A DNA stretch of 64,000 nt from positions 1,240,001 through 1,304,000 of the forward strand of contig JAKUDP010000028.1 in the NCBI GenBank assembly GCA_022570795.1. Reading direction: 5' to 3'. Each line of letters starts with the position of its first letter. Positions within the stretch are counted from its first letter, which is position 1. The position numbers were made by a program, and so were the translations under genes. The notes beneath the pieces were generated by a model. That model was not told the DNA's origin, ran no database searches, and saw only the letters and a list, made by a program, of their open reading frames with translations. Positions 33,161 through 42,974 of this stretch are shown here, piece after piece. Source of the stretch: Sphaerulina vaccinii (lineage: Eukaryota > Ascomycota > Dothideomycetes > Mycosphaerellales > Mycosphaerellaceae).

Positions 33161-33478
33161 GGCCTACTTCTCTCTTTCCCTGATCAATGTAAGTTTATTG
33201 TCCCTATCATCAATCACTCGTACACTCAACTCAACTCCCCGATCACACTCCTGCGCGCCACCCTCTCCCTCCCATGCTCTTTCCCCGACCGTTCTTGGTT
33301 TCCTCGTACTCTTCATCATCAGCCTCTTCTTCTCCCTCGTGGAGCATCTTTCGCTTCATAGCTGAAACCTCTCTTGCTTAGGGGAATCGTAAGCCTGCCG
33401 GTGCCTGTGACAGTGAGATGCAGTGACATATCCAAAGGTATTCAATTGACATATAGAAGCTCTAAAGCATTGCCCAAC

Positions 33479-35053
33479 CTAGGTACCATCATTAGCTAGC
33501 AGCGTATCATCATCATCCTTATCCTTCCGTTTCCCAGTCCACCACGGCCGCTTTAGAAGATCCTGAAACAGTGCGCTTCCATGATAGCTACTTCTCCGCC
33601 GATGTCGAGGGGACGTAGCCGTGGGCGCAGTGTTCGATCGTGACAACGACGGTGCTCCTTCCAATGCGGTTTCTGGATCGTCCGTAGCCAGGAGATCGAG
33701 ACTCTTGCCTGCACTTGATCGTCTCTTCCCTATCCCGTGGCCACTGCTCGAAGCTCTTTGTGGAGCAGTCTTTGCTGAACTAGGTCTATGTTGATTGAAG
33801 GTGCCATAGTCGTCGTCTGTATCCAAGGATTCCCAGATAGCTCTGACGTCTTTCAATGTCGCTGCACGATGTCTGCGCTTGGTGTGGCCGTTGACAGAAG
33901 GGTGATTGAATGTGGCGTGTCTTTTCGGTGTAGACTTTCGGAGAAGTTGCGATTGCTCATTCGTTTCTTGGGCAGATTCTTGCTCGTCGTCTGTGGCAGC
34001 CTCACTTGACTCCGTATCAGGATCGCCCACGAAACCCATGCCTGGAGCGATGAGAGTTTGGGGAATCTCGGCCTTGACTATGTGATGCTCTCCATCTTCG
34101 TCATCGTCTTGCAAACGCCAGCTGAGAGCAAGTACTCCGGCTAGTAGGAGGACCGTCCCAAGGGCAATGAGTCCAGCAGACAGCGGTGGCAAGCGGTCCA
34201 TCTGTTGAAAGTATATAAGGCCATCCAGAATCGCCACGATGTTGTAGATGCAGAACACAAAGGGGTAGAGCACGCTCGTCGAGATGAGCTTGAGACCGAG
34301 GTGGAGGTAGTAGAGTTGTGATAGGGCCAGGAACACGAAGAACAGCACAAGAAGCCACGGCTCGAAAGTCTTGAACTGATTCTCCTTGTGCGTGAGACTC
34401 GAAACGACCAGCTCGACAGCACTCTTCGCCAACAGCAGTGCGTGTGCGGACAACACGCCCGAGACCAGCCCAAATGCCATGCCGTTCACGAATGATATCC
34501 GCGGGCTGTCCTTTCTGAAGTATGGCAGGAATCTCAGACAGAAAGTCATAACCAAGACAGCAGCCACAAATACCAGAGATAGGATAAACCAGACCAAGAA
34601 GCTCGCCTTTCCAAGTAGAACCAGCAGCTGCGCCAAACTATGACTCGGTTCCGGCATCGCAGAGAAGAAACTGATCAGTACAGCTCCCGCAGCGACCAAA
34701 ACAGTCCCATACACAGTCCTCCATGTCCAAGGCTCTTTAAGCAACAAACTAGCCAAGATGCTATTGAAAACCAATCCCGAAGCTTGTAACGTGCTCAGTA
34801 GAGGTAGTGGTAATGCGACAATTTGTATCGTAGATCCAATAATGTTGGCGACCAAGAAGAGTAGCATTCCAATTTGCCATCGTCGTCGTTTGAACGGTGG
34901 TCGTCGGTCGGATTCGTCGAGCTTCTCGTCTTCGAGCATGTGCGACTTGCGTTGTAAAGTGAGGCCGACTGATTGGACGCAGGTAGAGGCTAGACCGACG
35001 ACTACGCCCATGGCCAGAGCAGCGCCTGGGTCCATGTCGAAGCCATTGCGCAT
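33479..35053 (-). CDS. NIPA/DUF803-family membrane transporter (Mg2+ transporter-like)
   Basis: A single exon encodes 524 residues. The N-terminal ~330 residues hold about nine transmembrane helices, beginning MGVVVGLASTCVQSVGLTLQ and including NIIGSTIQIVALPLPLLSTL, LVFNSILASLLLKEPWTWRT and TSVLYPFVFCIYNIVAILDG, typical of the NIPA-like branch of the drug/metabolite transporter superfamily. Animal NIPA proteins carry magnesium; for fungal members substrate and location are inferred only. The C-terminal ~190 residues are cytosolic and disordered, Ser/Arg/Asp-rich with a possible phosphorylation-rich region (RRSSAGKS, RHRRRSSYHG). Divergent from V-ATPase subunit E with about 430 bases between the starts. 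Start: first ATG; a later ATG (MDPGAAL) five codons on is equally good. Confidence 0.87.
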   Translation of the reverse strand: MRNGFDMDPGAALAMGVVVGLASTCVQSVGLTLQRKSHMLEDEKLDESDRRPPFKRRRWQIGMLLFLVANIIGSTIQIVALPLPLLSTLQASGLVFNSILASLLLKEPWTWRTVYGTVLVAAGAVLISFFSAMPEPSHSLAQLLVLLGKASFLVWFILSLVFVAAVLVMTFCLRFLPYFRKDSPRISFVNGMAFGLVSGVLSAHALLLAKSAVELVVSSLTHKENQFKTFEPWLLVLFFVFLALSQLYYLHLGLKLISTSVLYPFVFCIYNIVAILDGLIYFQQMDRLPPLSAGLIALGTVLLLAGVLALSWRLQDDDEDGEHHIVKAEIPQTLIAPGMGFVGDPDTESSEAATDDEQESAQETNEQSQLLRKSTPKRHATFNHPSVNGHTKRRHRAATLKDVRAIWESLDTDDDYGTFNQHRPSSAKTAPQRASSSGHGIGKRRSSAGKSLDLLATDDPETALEGAPSLSRSNTAPTATSPRHRRRSSYHGSALFQDLLKRPWWTGKRKDKDDDDTLLANDGT

Positions 35054-35485
35054 GGTGAAGAGTGGTGGTCGAAGAGTGTGGCGTTCGTTCGGTGGATTTG
35101 TTTATAGCGGTCAGGCTCCAGAGAGCATGTGTTACCGCATTGTTGGACTGTCTACTCCACTTGGAAGGGAGAGTCGTGATTGAGAGTGAGGTTGAGAAGG
35201 AAGGAAGGAAGGAAGGAAGAGTCGGTGGTTGTCGTTGTAGAGATGTAAGGAGTGAATGAGACAGTCAGGCGATCAATAATAGCAGCAATCCAATCGATCT
35301 GGTGATGCAACAAGCAGAGCCTCAAAGCACAGACCCCTCTATCTACCAAGCTCACAGCTCCATTGACGACGAGCATCACCGAACCTCTATCTCTCACACA
35401 TCCTCCACCACCGCCCTTCACCTCCTCCGAGACAACGAAGTCACACCTCCCTCCCTCCGCCACTCACCCTTCACAGTCAGCGAAG

Positions 35486-36378
35486 ATGTCAAACGCAATC
35501 CACGCCCTCTCGGACGACCAGGTGTCCAACGAACTCCGCAAAATGACAGCCTTCATCCGTCAAGAAGCCCTCGAAAAAGCCCGCGAAATCCACCTCAAAG
35601 CCGACGAAGAATTCTCTATCGAAAAAGCCAAATTGGTCCGTTCGGAGACGAGTCGCATTGATGGGGAGTATGAGAAGAAGTTTACACAGGTAAGATACAC
35701 ATTCATCTCGAAGAAGATATGGGAAGATGTGGGGGGAGAAAATGAGGGGACATCATAAGGAGAGATGATGGTATAGTAAAGGGTTGTGTACTGATGAACA
35801 ACAGGCCGGAATGTCCCAACAAATCACCAAATCCACCCTAGCGAACAAGACTCGTCTGCGAATCCTCTCAGCCCGTCAAGAATTGTTGGATAGTCTGTTT
35901 GAGGATGCTGGCAAGAAATTGGGTGAGACGGGGAGTAAAGATAAGGGAAGATATGAGAAGGTGCTCAAAGATTTGATTCTGGAAGGACTTTATGCGCTTG
36001 TCAATGAGAAGAAGGTCACCCTCAGATGTAGGAAGAAGGACGGCGATATCGTGAAGAAAGCTGCAGACAAGGCGAAAGAGGAGTTTAAGAAGAGTATGAA
36101 GAATGATGTGGAGATTACTGTTGATGATAAGGAGAGGGTTCCTGAGGACTCGTAAGTCGAGCGCAGCGAGGTTGAATACTTCGCTAGCTATGTGTTTGGT
36201 GATGCTGACTTTTGTGTGACTTGATAGGGCCGGAGGTATCATCATCCTCAATTCTACTGGAAAGATTGACATCAACAACACTTTTGAGGAACGTTTGAGA
36301 CTATTAGAGACTGATGGGCTGCCCGCTGTGAGAGCTACGTTGTTTGGGGAGAACAAGAATCGCAAGTTTAAGGATTAG
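35486..36378 (+). CDS. VMA4: V-type proton ATPase subunit E
   Basis: Three exons (35486-35689, 35805-36151, 36228-36378) encode 233 residues, the usual length. The protein is one of the peripheral stalk subunits (with G) that hold the V1 catalytic ring to the membrane sector of the vacuolar proton pump. The N-terminal half is a long charged helix: LRKMTAFIRQEALEKAREIH and KADEEFSIEKAKLV. The C-terminal half contains ILSARQELLDSLFEDA, the conserved block in which LEGLYALVNEKKVTLRCRK appears, and the ending AGGIIILNSTGKIDINNTFE with RLRLLETDGLPAVRATLFG. Introns are GTAAGA...CAACAG and GTAAGT...TGATAG in phases 0 and 2. Identity is secure. Confidence 0.95.
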
Positions 36379-36714
36379 AGGTGTCTTTTCAACGCGTGTC
36401 TATAGATTCTTGGGCCAAGGAAATGGGAAGTGGATGCGAAGTGAGGCATGTATGGACTAAACCGGCATATCCAGTGTATTCAGATTGTTGACCTCACGGA
36501 AGTCACGGAAGACCGTGCTGTTCGCAATGGCAACACTACATGTACTCCTTTCATCACTTGTTATCTCCTTAACTCAGATATCTGGGAGGAGCAAGATGCC
36601 AAACTTCGAAGGAAGACGACTTCCGTGCTCTCGTTCGTTGCGGTCATAGTTCAGAAGAGGTCTGGTATTCCTTTGCATTCAAGTCGTTCTATCATTAAGG
36701 ATGCCTGTGCTACT

Positions 36715-37904
36715 TCAAATCACAGCAAAAGCGCTGGCGTAGCTCACGCTACTTTCACTAACCCTCGTGACCAGACTGCTACGATCATACTGCACGAATT
36801 TGAAAGCTCCGATGCCTTCATCACTACCAGATTTCCTCGCCTCTTCAATCGCAGCCATGATCACGCCAATAGGATGTCGGCCACATACAGTGTTGCCTGT
36901 CTCCTCGAGCGTCTCGAGCCACTGTTCGTGACTCCCACTCTCGCAAGCACCCATACATTCGAAATCTACGGCTTTGATCGATTCGTGAATTGCAGGTCCA
37001 TTCTTAGGAGACGATCTGAGATTCGTAGCTGAGCCTGTCGATGGGTTCTTGTAGTATGTATATCGGAATCGGGAACCCCAGTGAGCGAAATCGGAAGATA
37101 TCACGAAGGCGTTACTTGGATCTGAGAGGTATTCTGATAATATGTGGCCGAGATTCTTCTCTGTGGTGGGAGAGGTGTTTCCGATCATTATTGGGACTAA
37201 TAGGGGGAAGTCTGAGGGATTGGAGCCGAATGTTCTGGCAGGAGATGTTAGTTTTGTGATATGGATGGGAGAGTGGTGGCTTACTTTGAGAGCATCTTGT
37301 AGATATACGGTAGATGCATTTCCAAGCTGTGCTCGTCTTCATCTACGGATTGGCTCATCCATTCGAATTGCCCAGTTGCGTGGAGTTTTGCTGTTGTTTC
37401 CTTGTCGATAACTAGATTGCCGAGTGGTGTTGCATAGTGTGTGCAGCGGGAAAGTGCTGCTTTGGTGAGATGGTAGTGGTGTGATGGTCCTAGGAGGAAG
37501 ATTCTCTTGCTGTATTCGAATAAGTCTATGTCAATGCCATGATCATCTCATCACCAGCGAATTCATGAAATAGTTCTTACGCTTTCGATACATCCCAAGA
37601 CTGATAAGCCCAAGCCGCTGCTGGCCCCGAGTACGAATAGCCAGCGTGTCTGCGGATATATGAGTTCAGCAGTCTTGTATACCAACCTTCAGAATAACCA
37701 TACATACGGCGCAATTATCACTCGTGCACCTGATACTGGCAGTTCTGGGTACGACTGTCCCTCAGACTGTGGTCCGATACATGAGATTGGCGGCTTCACT
37801 TCTGATAGCCAGCCTTCGAGTTCAGCATCGAGCTGAGATTTAGAGCTTGAGTACCAAGACCCGGCATGACTGGCGTGTCGGATGGTCTGGTTGCTGTTTG
37901 ACAT
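36715..37904 (-). CDS. MHO1: MEMO1-family protein (Mho1-like)
   Basis: Four exons (37904-37708, 37649-37581, 37509-37285, 37234-36715) encode 336 residues with all phases consistent. Family marks in order are RHASHAGSWY at the N-terminus, VIIAPHAGYSYSGPAAAWAY (made by the first splice), RIFLLGPSHHYHL (made by the second), HSLEMHLPYIYKML, then VPIMIGNTSP, FVISSDFAHWGSRFRYTYY and TVCGRHPIGVIMAA. The metal-binding His/Asp/Cys positions of MEMO (HAGY, HxE/HLPY, DFAHWG, CGRHP) are all present. Human MEMO is a redox-active copper/iron-binding protein linked to cell motility; yeast Mho1 is less well understood. It converges with V-ATPase subunit E, with about 340 bases between the stops. Identity is secure at family level. 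Confidence 0.94.
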
Positions 37905-38136
37905 GGTGAACTCGGGTGTTGGGGTGTGTTTTGTGTGATCGCGGCAAGTGATGTCTTGGAGGGGTGTGAAGTGGTTAGGTGGCAGGGATCGTCATTTGGT
38001 GACAAGGATCAAAGCTCTCTACGCGTCAAGCATTCGACTCGCGTTTCTTCAGCTTCATTTACATCAATCAGCTCAATACCATATCAAACATCACTCTCAG
38101 CATACCCACGCGTACATACAACATCAATACAATACA

Positions 38137-38808
38137 ATGGCATTAAAACGCAAACGCTCCTCCCCAGCCTTCTCCTCCCCATCATCAGACTCAAGCAGCG
38201 ACGCGACAACGACCACACATCTCTCCAGCTTCTACCACGCATCAAAACCAGTCGAGAGCATCCTCTCACACAAGCCAACCTGGTCCTGGCCAACATACGA
38301 CGACTCACCGATGCACCTCAACAGTCGAACGCGCAAAAGACATCGTGACAACAGACCTGAAGAAGGGCAGATTCGTGGTGTGTATAATACTTGCTGGATA
38401 GGAGCTGTCATTCAGATGAGCTCTCTTGCTGACGTGTGTCGACGAGCAGCAAATACGATTAATCGGCTATATGAAGCGCAGAGACAGCATCCGCATGCTG
38501 AGCCTGTGCTGTCCCAGCCTGCCGTGATAGCGGTTGCTGAGGAAAGGACGCAAAAGAGTACGCTGCACTCTTTCTGGAAGTTGCCTCCTGCTACGACTGT
38601 GCCGATGGCGATTGATGAGGGGAGTAGTCGGATGGATATGGGCCAGACGCGGTGCGAGGATTGCGATCGCAGTGTACGAGCTGATGATGCTATGGACTTG
38701 GACGATGAGGAGACGCGATGTCAGGCCTGTCTACGGCAAGTCTGTGATACGTGTGCGGTGTTGGGAGATCGAAGAGTGTGTCTACAGTGTGCCAGTCATG
38801 CTCATTGA
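38137..38808 (+). CDS. small nuclear-like zinc-ribbon protein of unknown function
   Basis: Reading from ATG 38137, a probable 72-nt intron (38378-38449, GTGTGT...GAGCAG with CTGAC branch site) leaves 199 residues. The intron length is a multiple of three with no stop, so the unspliced frame is also open. The spliced junction IRANTINRLYEAQRQHPHAE is smoother than the unspliced one. The N-terminus is basic (MALKRKRSS) and Ser-rich, followed by the basic RTRKRHRDNRPEEGQIR. A middle piece STLHSFWKLP precedes a C-terminal Cys cluster (CEDC, CQACLRQVCDTC, CLQC) that probably binds zinc. Similar proteins seem widespread in filamentous fungi but have no known function. The frame also extends upstream to 37948; that part is judged leader. 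Confidence 0.72.
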   Translation: MALKRKRSSPAFSSPSSDSSSDATTTTHLSSFYHASKPVESILSHKPTWSWPTYDDSPMHLNSRTRKRHRDNRPEEGQIRGVYNTCWIGAVIQMSSLADVCRRAANTINRLYEAQRQHPHAEPVLSQPAVIAVAEERTQKSTLHSFWKLPPATTVPMAIDEGSSRMDMGQTRCEDCDRSVRADDAMDLDDEETRCQACLRQVCDTCAVLGDRRVCLQCASHAH

Positions 38809-39150
38809 GATTGTCGGGAGGATGATTGTTCTGTGACCTTGATAGCGAATACCCCAATGCCGGCGCAAATGCGATATCATATGGATGAGGCCAAGCTGTT
38901 GACAAGAAGTGAAAAGAGAATCCCTGCCAACGCGTGAAGCAGACTCGCGCTACTAACGGCGCGCTTCACATCGGAGAAAGAGCGCGACCTTACAACTCTT
39001 CTCTCACCACAACTCACCCACCACGGACTCGAGCATCGAACAATAACAAGTGCTGTACAAGTATCAAACCAGAGAAACCCTCCAAGTACAAGGACAACAG
39101 CCGCCTCGTACGTCTCCAGCCCGACACCAACGCTCCGCGCACCAGTCGCC

Positions 39151-39765
39151 ATGCCACGTGCATTGCCCGTTACAAACAATTATGGGGATGCTGAGCAAGT
39201 CATCACTGCCTTCTTCTACAAGAACCAGATTCGCCATTTGGGCGACCTGTCTGGACAGACTCTCAACGACCTCTACGACGCACTGGGCTGGGACAGTGGC
39301 CTGTCGGAGAATATCGAGACCCAGAAGAAGGTGAACTTGATCAGATGGATCTGTCGGACCATGAGCCAGTACAAGTACGATGCGGCCAGATACCCATCGG
39401 GCCCAAACGCGTTCAGCTCCACTGCGATGGTTCAGGAAAGTGCGAGATTGAGAGCTACGGCAAGTGGTAGAAACAGCAAGAGCGTCACATCTGGCCTACC
39501 AGCTGGATCTTCTCTCGTTCCCAGTACTCCTGCTCCCTCTACGGCAATCGACTCTTCCACCGTGGTCACTCCTCACTGGGTCACGGATCTGGAGAACGAC
39601 TCCTCGCCCGAGCCAGAGGCGATCAAACAGGAACCCGTCGAACAGACTATGGCTGGCTCAATCAGACCTTCTCCCGCTTCTCGCCCTCCACCATGCACCC
39701 CTGCTGTTGCAGGTGAAGTTCGCGCCGGAGCTCCGGTTTCAGAGAACGACTCACTGTCCGAGTAG
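39151..39765 (+). CDS. unknown protein with N-terminal helical domain
   Basis: A single exon encodes 204 residues. The first ~85 residues look folded and helical: YGDAEQVITAFFYKNQIRHL, GDLSGQTLNDLYDALGWDSG and QKKVNLIRWICRTMSQYKY. The rest is Ser/Pro/Thr-rich and probably disordered, with an IKQEP sequence that resembles a sumoylation consensus (psi-K-x-E). No known domain is recognised; the folded part might be a small DNA- or protein-binding helical bundle (inference). It converges with the NSE2 gene, whose own product is a SUMO ligase; this is noted only as neighbourhood. Confidence 0.68.
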   Translation: MPRALPVTNNYGDAEQVITAFFYKNQIRHLGDLSGQTLNDLYDALGWDSGLSENIETQKKVNLIRWICRTMSQYKYDAARYPSGPNAFSSTAMVQESARLRATASGRNSKSVTSGLPAGSSLVPSTPAPSTAIDSSTVVTPHWVTDLENDSSPEPEAIKQEPVEQTMAGSIRPSPASRPPPCTPAVAGEVRAGAPVSENDSLSE

Positions 39766-40159
39766 ACCACAGGCGCCAATCCAGAGGCTTCAATCTCGAT
39801 GCCACCTCTCGAAGACGTCCTCCAAGCCCAAGTCGCCACCGCGCAGGCCGATTTTCTCCACGGCCGATTTGCGGCCGCCGCTGAGGGCTTTGTCAGTTGC
39901 GCAAGTCTGGCCAGAACTGCGGACACGCTTGCTAAGACTCAGTGAGCGCTACTTCGTGTCTCTGTGTCGAAGCAGCCTGGAAAGCAGCAGGGTGGAAACG
40001 CTTATGCAGAGAAGGAGGCAGCGAGGATGACAGGCTCCGGGAGGGCTCTGCTATATGAGCGAGCACCATCTGTACACAGTGTACTATAGTCGAGTGGAAG
40101 GATGTCTAGAGATACAACCTATGACAACAATGCTGTTCTAAACATAACATTGAAAACGC

Positions 40160-41596
40160 TCATTCCTCCATCATTTCGGGACTTCCATCGTCATCCTCAT
40201 CCCCGCTCTCACCCAGATCTATGACTTGAGTTCCACCTGGTGGCTGCGTTGCCTGTGGTGTTCCAGTAGCGCCTGTAGCTTTCGGCTCTGGCTTGACTCG
40301 AGGCTTTGCACTCTGTGGCTCGTCCTCACTCATGTCGTCTATATTCGTGGCATCCTCGTCGTCGTCATCATCATCAATGACATGACCTCTCCTCTGAGTG
40401 CCGGGCTCGGCATCGCTGTCACTGTCATCTCCGCGCTCTTCGCGCAGACGGTTGGATTTCTGAATTCTTCGCACCCTGCGGAGGACCATTGGGTCTGAAC
40501 GGAGATCGGTCTTCGCAAGTACTTGGGGACAGCCGCCGACAGGGCATCGGGTAGCCTTGGGCCTCATCTCCGACCTGTTGATCAACTCCATGATCGCAGT
40601 CGCCTCAAAATTGTGCTTGCACTTGTTCGAGGAGAGAGGATCCACGAATTCCCGTAACGTCAAAGGACACTTGATGCTCATGTTTGAGCGTTCAATTATA
40701 ATGTCATCGTCCGACTCCTCAGCAGCGTTTTGTCTCTGTGTCCCAGCAGGAGGTGCGCCAGCTTCAGCAAACCATTCAGCGGAATCTGGCAAGGGACTGT
40801 TCTCGTCGCCTCCAGTCTGAGCGTCATGTATCATTTCTTTCCATGTCGCATATGCTTTAGTCTCGGCATAACGCTCGTACAAAGACTTTGCTTGATGTCT
40901 GGACTGGGCATTTTGGACAGCCTTGTCGAAGACGTCCTTGGGTGCACGCTGTGATGCTCCTGCTGGGTCAGTGGGGTCCCATGGAATCTCCTCATCTTCT
41001 TCCCCATCCTCATCCTCGTCCTCGTCGTCATTGTTGCCACGCCTTCGGCGGCGCTGCGTTCGGGGCTGTGTGCTTGCCTGAGTGCTAGCATTGGCCTTTG
41101 CATCTGCCTCTGTTGTAACCACAGCATCCCTCATGGCGTCCGTGCTTACGCTGCAGTCGATGAGACCTCGCATCTCCTTCTCCATACGTCCCGTCATCGC
41201 CTCGACCTTCTCACGCATCTCCTTGACTTGTTGCTCAAACGCCAAGAACTCCTCTGCCTGTGTAGCTTCGGCCTGCTTCCTCTGCCGCTTCTCTAACCTA
41301 TCTTCATGCTCGCGCAGCTTGTCATGTAGTGCAGCACCAGTCGTAGTCAGCTCATCCTGCGCCTTGAGGATTTCGTCGTTGAGGTGCAGAGAATCGTTCT
41401 TCCGCAGCAGCTGGGCGATCTGACGTTGAGCATCCGGATTGAGCGCGAATGTAGGCTGCTCATAGTCTGGCATTACTGCAGCGCCCGTTGCGCGAGGCTG
41501 TCCTGACGGTCCTGGCGTCGCCGTCGAGTAGCGCTGTCGTGCAGTCATGGCAGACATGGTGGTGGTACTGACTTGTGAGGTTGTGATGTTAGGCAA
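40160..41596 (-). CDS. NSE2: Nse2/Mms21-type SUMO E3 ligase of the Smc5-Smc6 complex
   Basis: A single exon encodes 478 residues. Residues about 305-385 hold the SP-RING (zf-Nse) module: MSIKCPLTLREFVDPLSSNK, CKHNFEATAIMELIN, CPVGGCPQVLAKTDLRSDP. Conserved ligands are C, C-x-H and the closing C-x4-C, as in Nse2. It is preceded by a long N-terminal helical region (LLRKNDSLHLNDEILKAQDE to EMREKVEAMTGRMEKEMRG), which in Nse2 docks on Smc5. The complex acts in DNA repair and replication-fork stability; Nse2 attaches SUMO. Compared with yeast Mms21 (267 residues) this protein is nearly twice as long, with an acidic Asp/Glu insert and a disordered C-terminal tail that ends in acidic VIDLGESGDED, which could act as a SUMO-interacting motif (inference). 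A second ATG 13 codons later is possible. Confidence 0.9.
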   Translation of the reverse strand: MPNITTSQVSTTTMSAMTARQRYSTATPGPSGQPRATGAAVMPDYEQPTFALNPDAQRQIAQLLRKNDSLHLNDEILKAQDELTTTGAALHDKLREHEDRLEKRQRKQAEATQAEEFLAFEQQVKEMREKVEAMTGRMEKEMRGLIDCSVSTDAMRDAVVTTEADAKANASTQASTQPRTQRRRRRGNNDDEDEDEDGEEDEEIPWDPTDPAGASQRAPKDVFDKAVQNAQSRHQAKSLYERYAETKAYATWKEMIHDAQTGGDENSPLPDSAEWFAEAGAPPAGTQRQNAAEESDDDIIIERSNMSIKCPLTLREFVDPLSSNKCKHNFEATAIMELINRSEMRPKATRCPVGGCPQVLAKTDLRSDPMVLRRVRRIQKSNRLREERGDDSDSDAEPGTQRRGHVIDDDDDDEDATNIDDMSEDEPQSAKPRVKPEPKATGATGTPQATQPPGGTQVIDLGESGDEDDDGSPEMMEE

Positions 41597-41897
41597 TTGA
41601 GCGAAACGCGTTCAAGACGACGCGACTTGGAATACGAGATATCCGAGCTTGGCTTTGGAGAGAGACAAATGGCAATTTCGACCTGTGAATCTGTCCCACG
41701 ACATCAACATCGACCATCACTCAGAGCCACGGATACAAGCCAGGTACAGTTGGCACGTTTTGAACGAAGTTCCAGGACATCAGCCAGATGCTATCTACAA
41801 CGGCCCAAGAAACAATGTGAACGCCACCGGATACCTCTAGAGATATTCTCTCCACCCAAGGCTACATATCCTTCCGGTCCTGCCATTATGCGCTTCC

Positions 41898-42974
41898 TTA
41901 CTTCGTGATGAAGTTCAAGTAGTCCGCTACGATCAGCGTGACCATCGCGTGTGGCGCAATGCGAACATAATATGTCGAGAAACCGCGGTAGAATCTGAGA
42001 GGGCCTTCTTCCCGGATCACCTTCATGGCACAATCAGCAAAGCCCTTGTATGGCAGCTTGCCATCAGGTCCTCGCGATTGCTTCTGGAGTCTCGTCTTGA
42101 TGAAGTCGAATGGCAGACTGAAGAACGACGCGAAGAATCCAGCAACTGCAGAAGCAGCCAGCGTTTGTGTCCTAGGGCCCATGGAAGAGTCCTTGAATCG
42201 CGCCTTGGCCTCAGAGAAGAATGCGAGTCTGGAGATGTCAGCAAGCCTCCACCCAGCTGGTCTGTCATCGACAACTTACTGTCCGAAGTTGAGCGCCATC
42301 GCTCTCACCACAGTCGGAGAAGCACCAGCCCACAACCTCGTAACACCTTCATGCTTCGCAATCCTCATCAAAGCGTCACCAACACCTTTATAATTCGCTC
42401 TTTCAGCCTTCGGCTTCAACCCATCACTCTGCATCCGAATCAGAGCCAAATCCGCCGGATTTCCAAGAAAAGCCGCAATACCACCAGCACTCAGACCCGC
42501 AGCCGCACGTTCCTTGAAACCAATCGAATTACCCTGCTCTTTCGCCCGCGCTCCGAGAGACTTCATAAACGTGTCGAAGAATCCCAATCTCGCAGTGGTA
42601 TACACAGCTTGTCTCAACAAACCCGCCGACAACCCAGTATAAAGATCCATAACCTTCCCAGCGGCGATGATCTCCCTCGTAACAGTGAGAGGTGTAGGTT
42701 TCGGTCCAGTCTTGACTCCCTCGCCTGCGAGTTGTAGTCTGACTTTTATCATATCGATGGGCTGGATACATGTTGTGGCTACCATGCCTGCTGCTCCTCC
42801 GTTGATGAAAGGTAGGGCTACTCGCATGATTGGTGAGTGGAGGAAGTCTTGCTTTGCTTTTGTTGGGTTCTCTGAGGCTTTTTGCATTGCTGCTGGAGCT
42901 TCTTCTGCTACGCCTTTGGCTGCTGTTAAGGCGCCTTCGGCCTTTCGTCTTGCTGCTTCTATGATTGTCGCCAT
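41898..42974 (-). CDS. mitochondrial carrier, 2-oxoglutarate/malate type
   Basis: Two exons (42974-42280 and 42228-41898) encode 341 residues. Three mitochondrial-carrier repeats carry the signatures PIDMIKVRLQ, PADLALIRMQ and PFDFIKTRLQ. The second repeat continues SDGLKPKAERANYKGVGDAL and WAGASPTVVRAMALNFGQ, matching the oxoglutarate carrier (SLC25A11) rather than other branches. The protein would exchange 2-oxoglutarate for malate across the inner membrane, supporting the malate-aspartate shuttle. An N-terminal extension of about 45 residues, rich in Ala, Lys and Glu, precedes the first helix. The intron (GTAAGT...CTCCAG, 51 nt, phase 2) lies before LAFFSEAK. Family identity is secure; substrate is by motif resemblance. 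Confidence 0.9.

Larger units (their letters stand above)
29791..33478. other. gene-poor region, right part
   Basis: About 3.7 kb with no supported protein gene. It contains a short CTC microsatellite near 30095-30112, a second copy of the possible dispersed repeat (31757-31880), a T-rich low-complexity tract (32455-32590) and tRNA-like fragments (32918-33160). Short open frames elsewhere lack domains. Confidence 0.45.

Noticed and set aside
36448..37032. 194-codon plus-strand frame
   Set aside because: It is the antisense shadow of the last MEMO exon.
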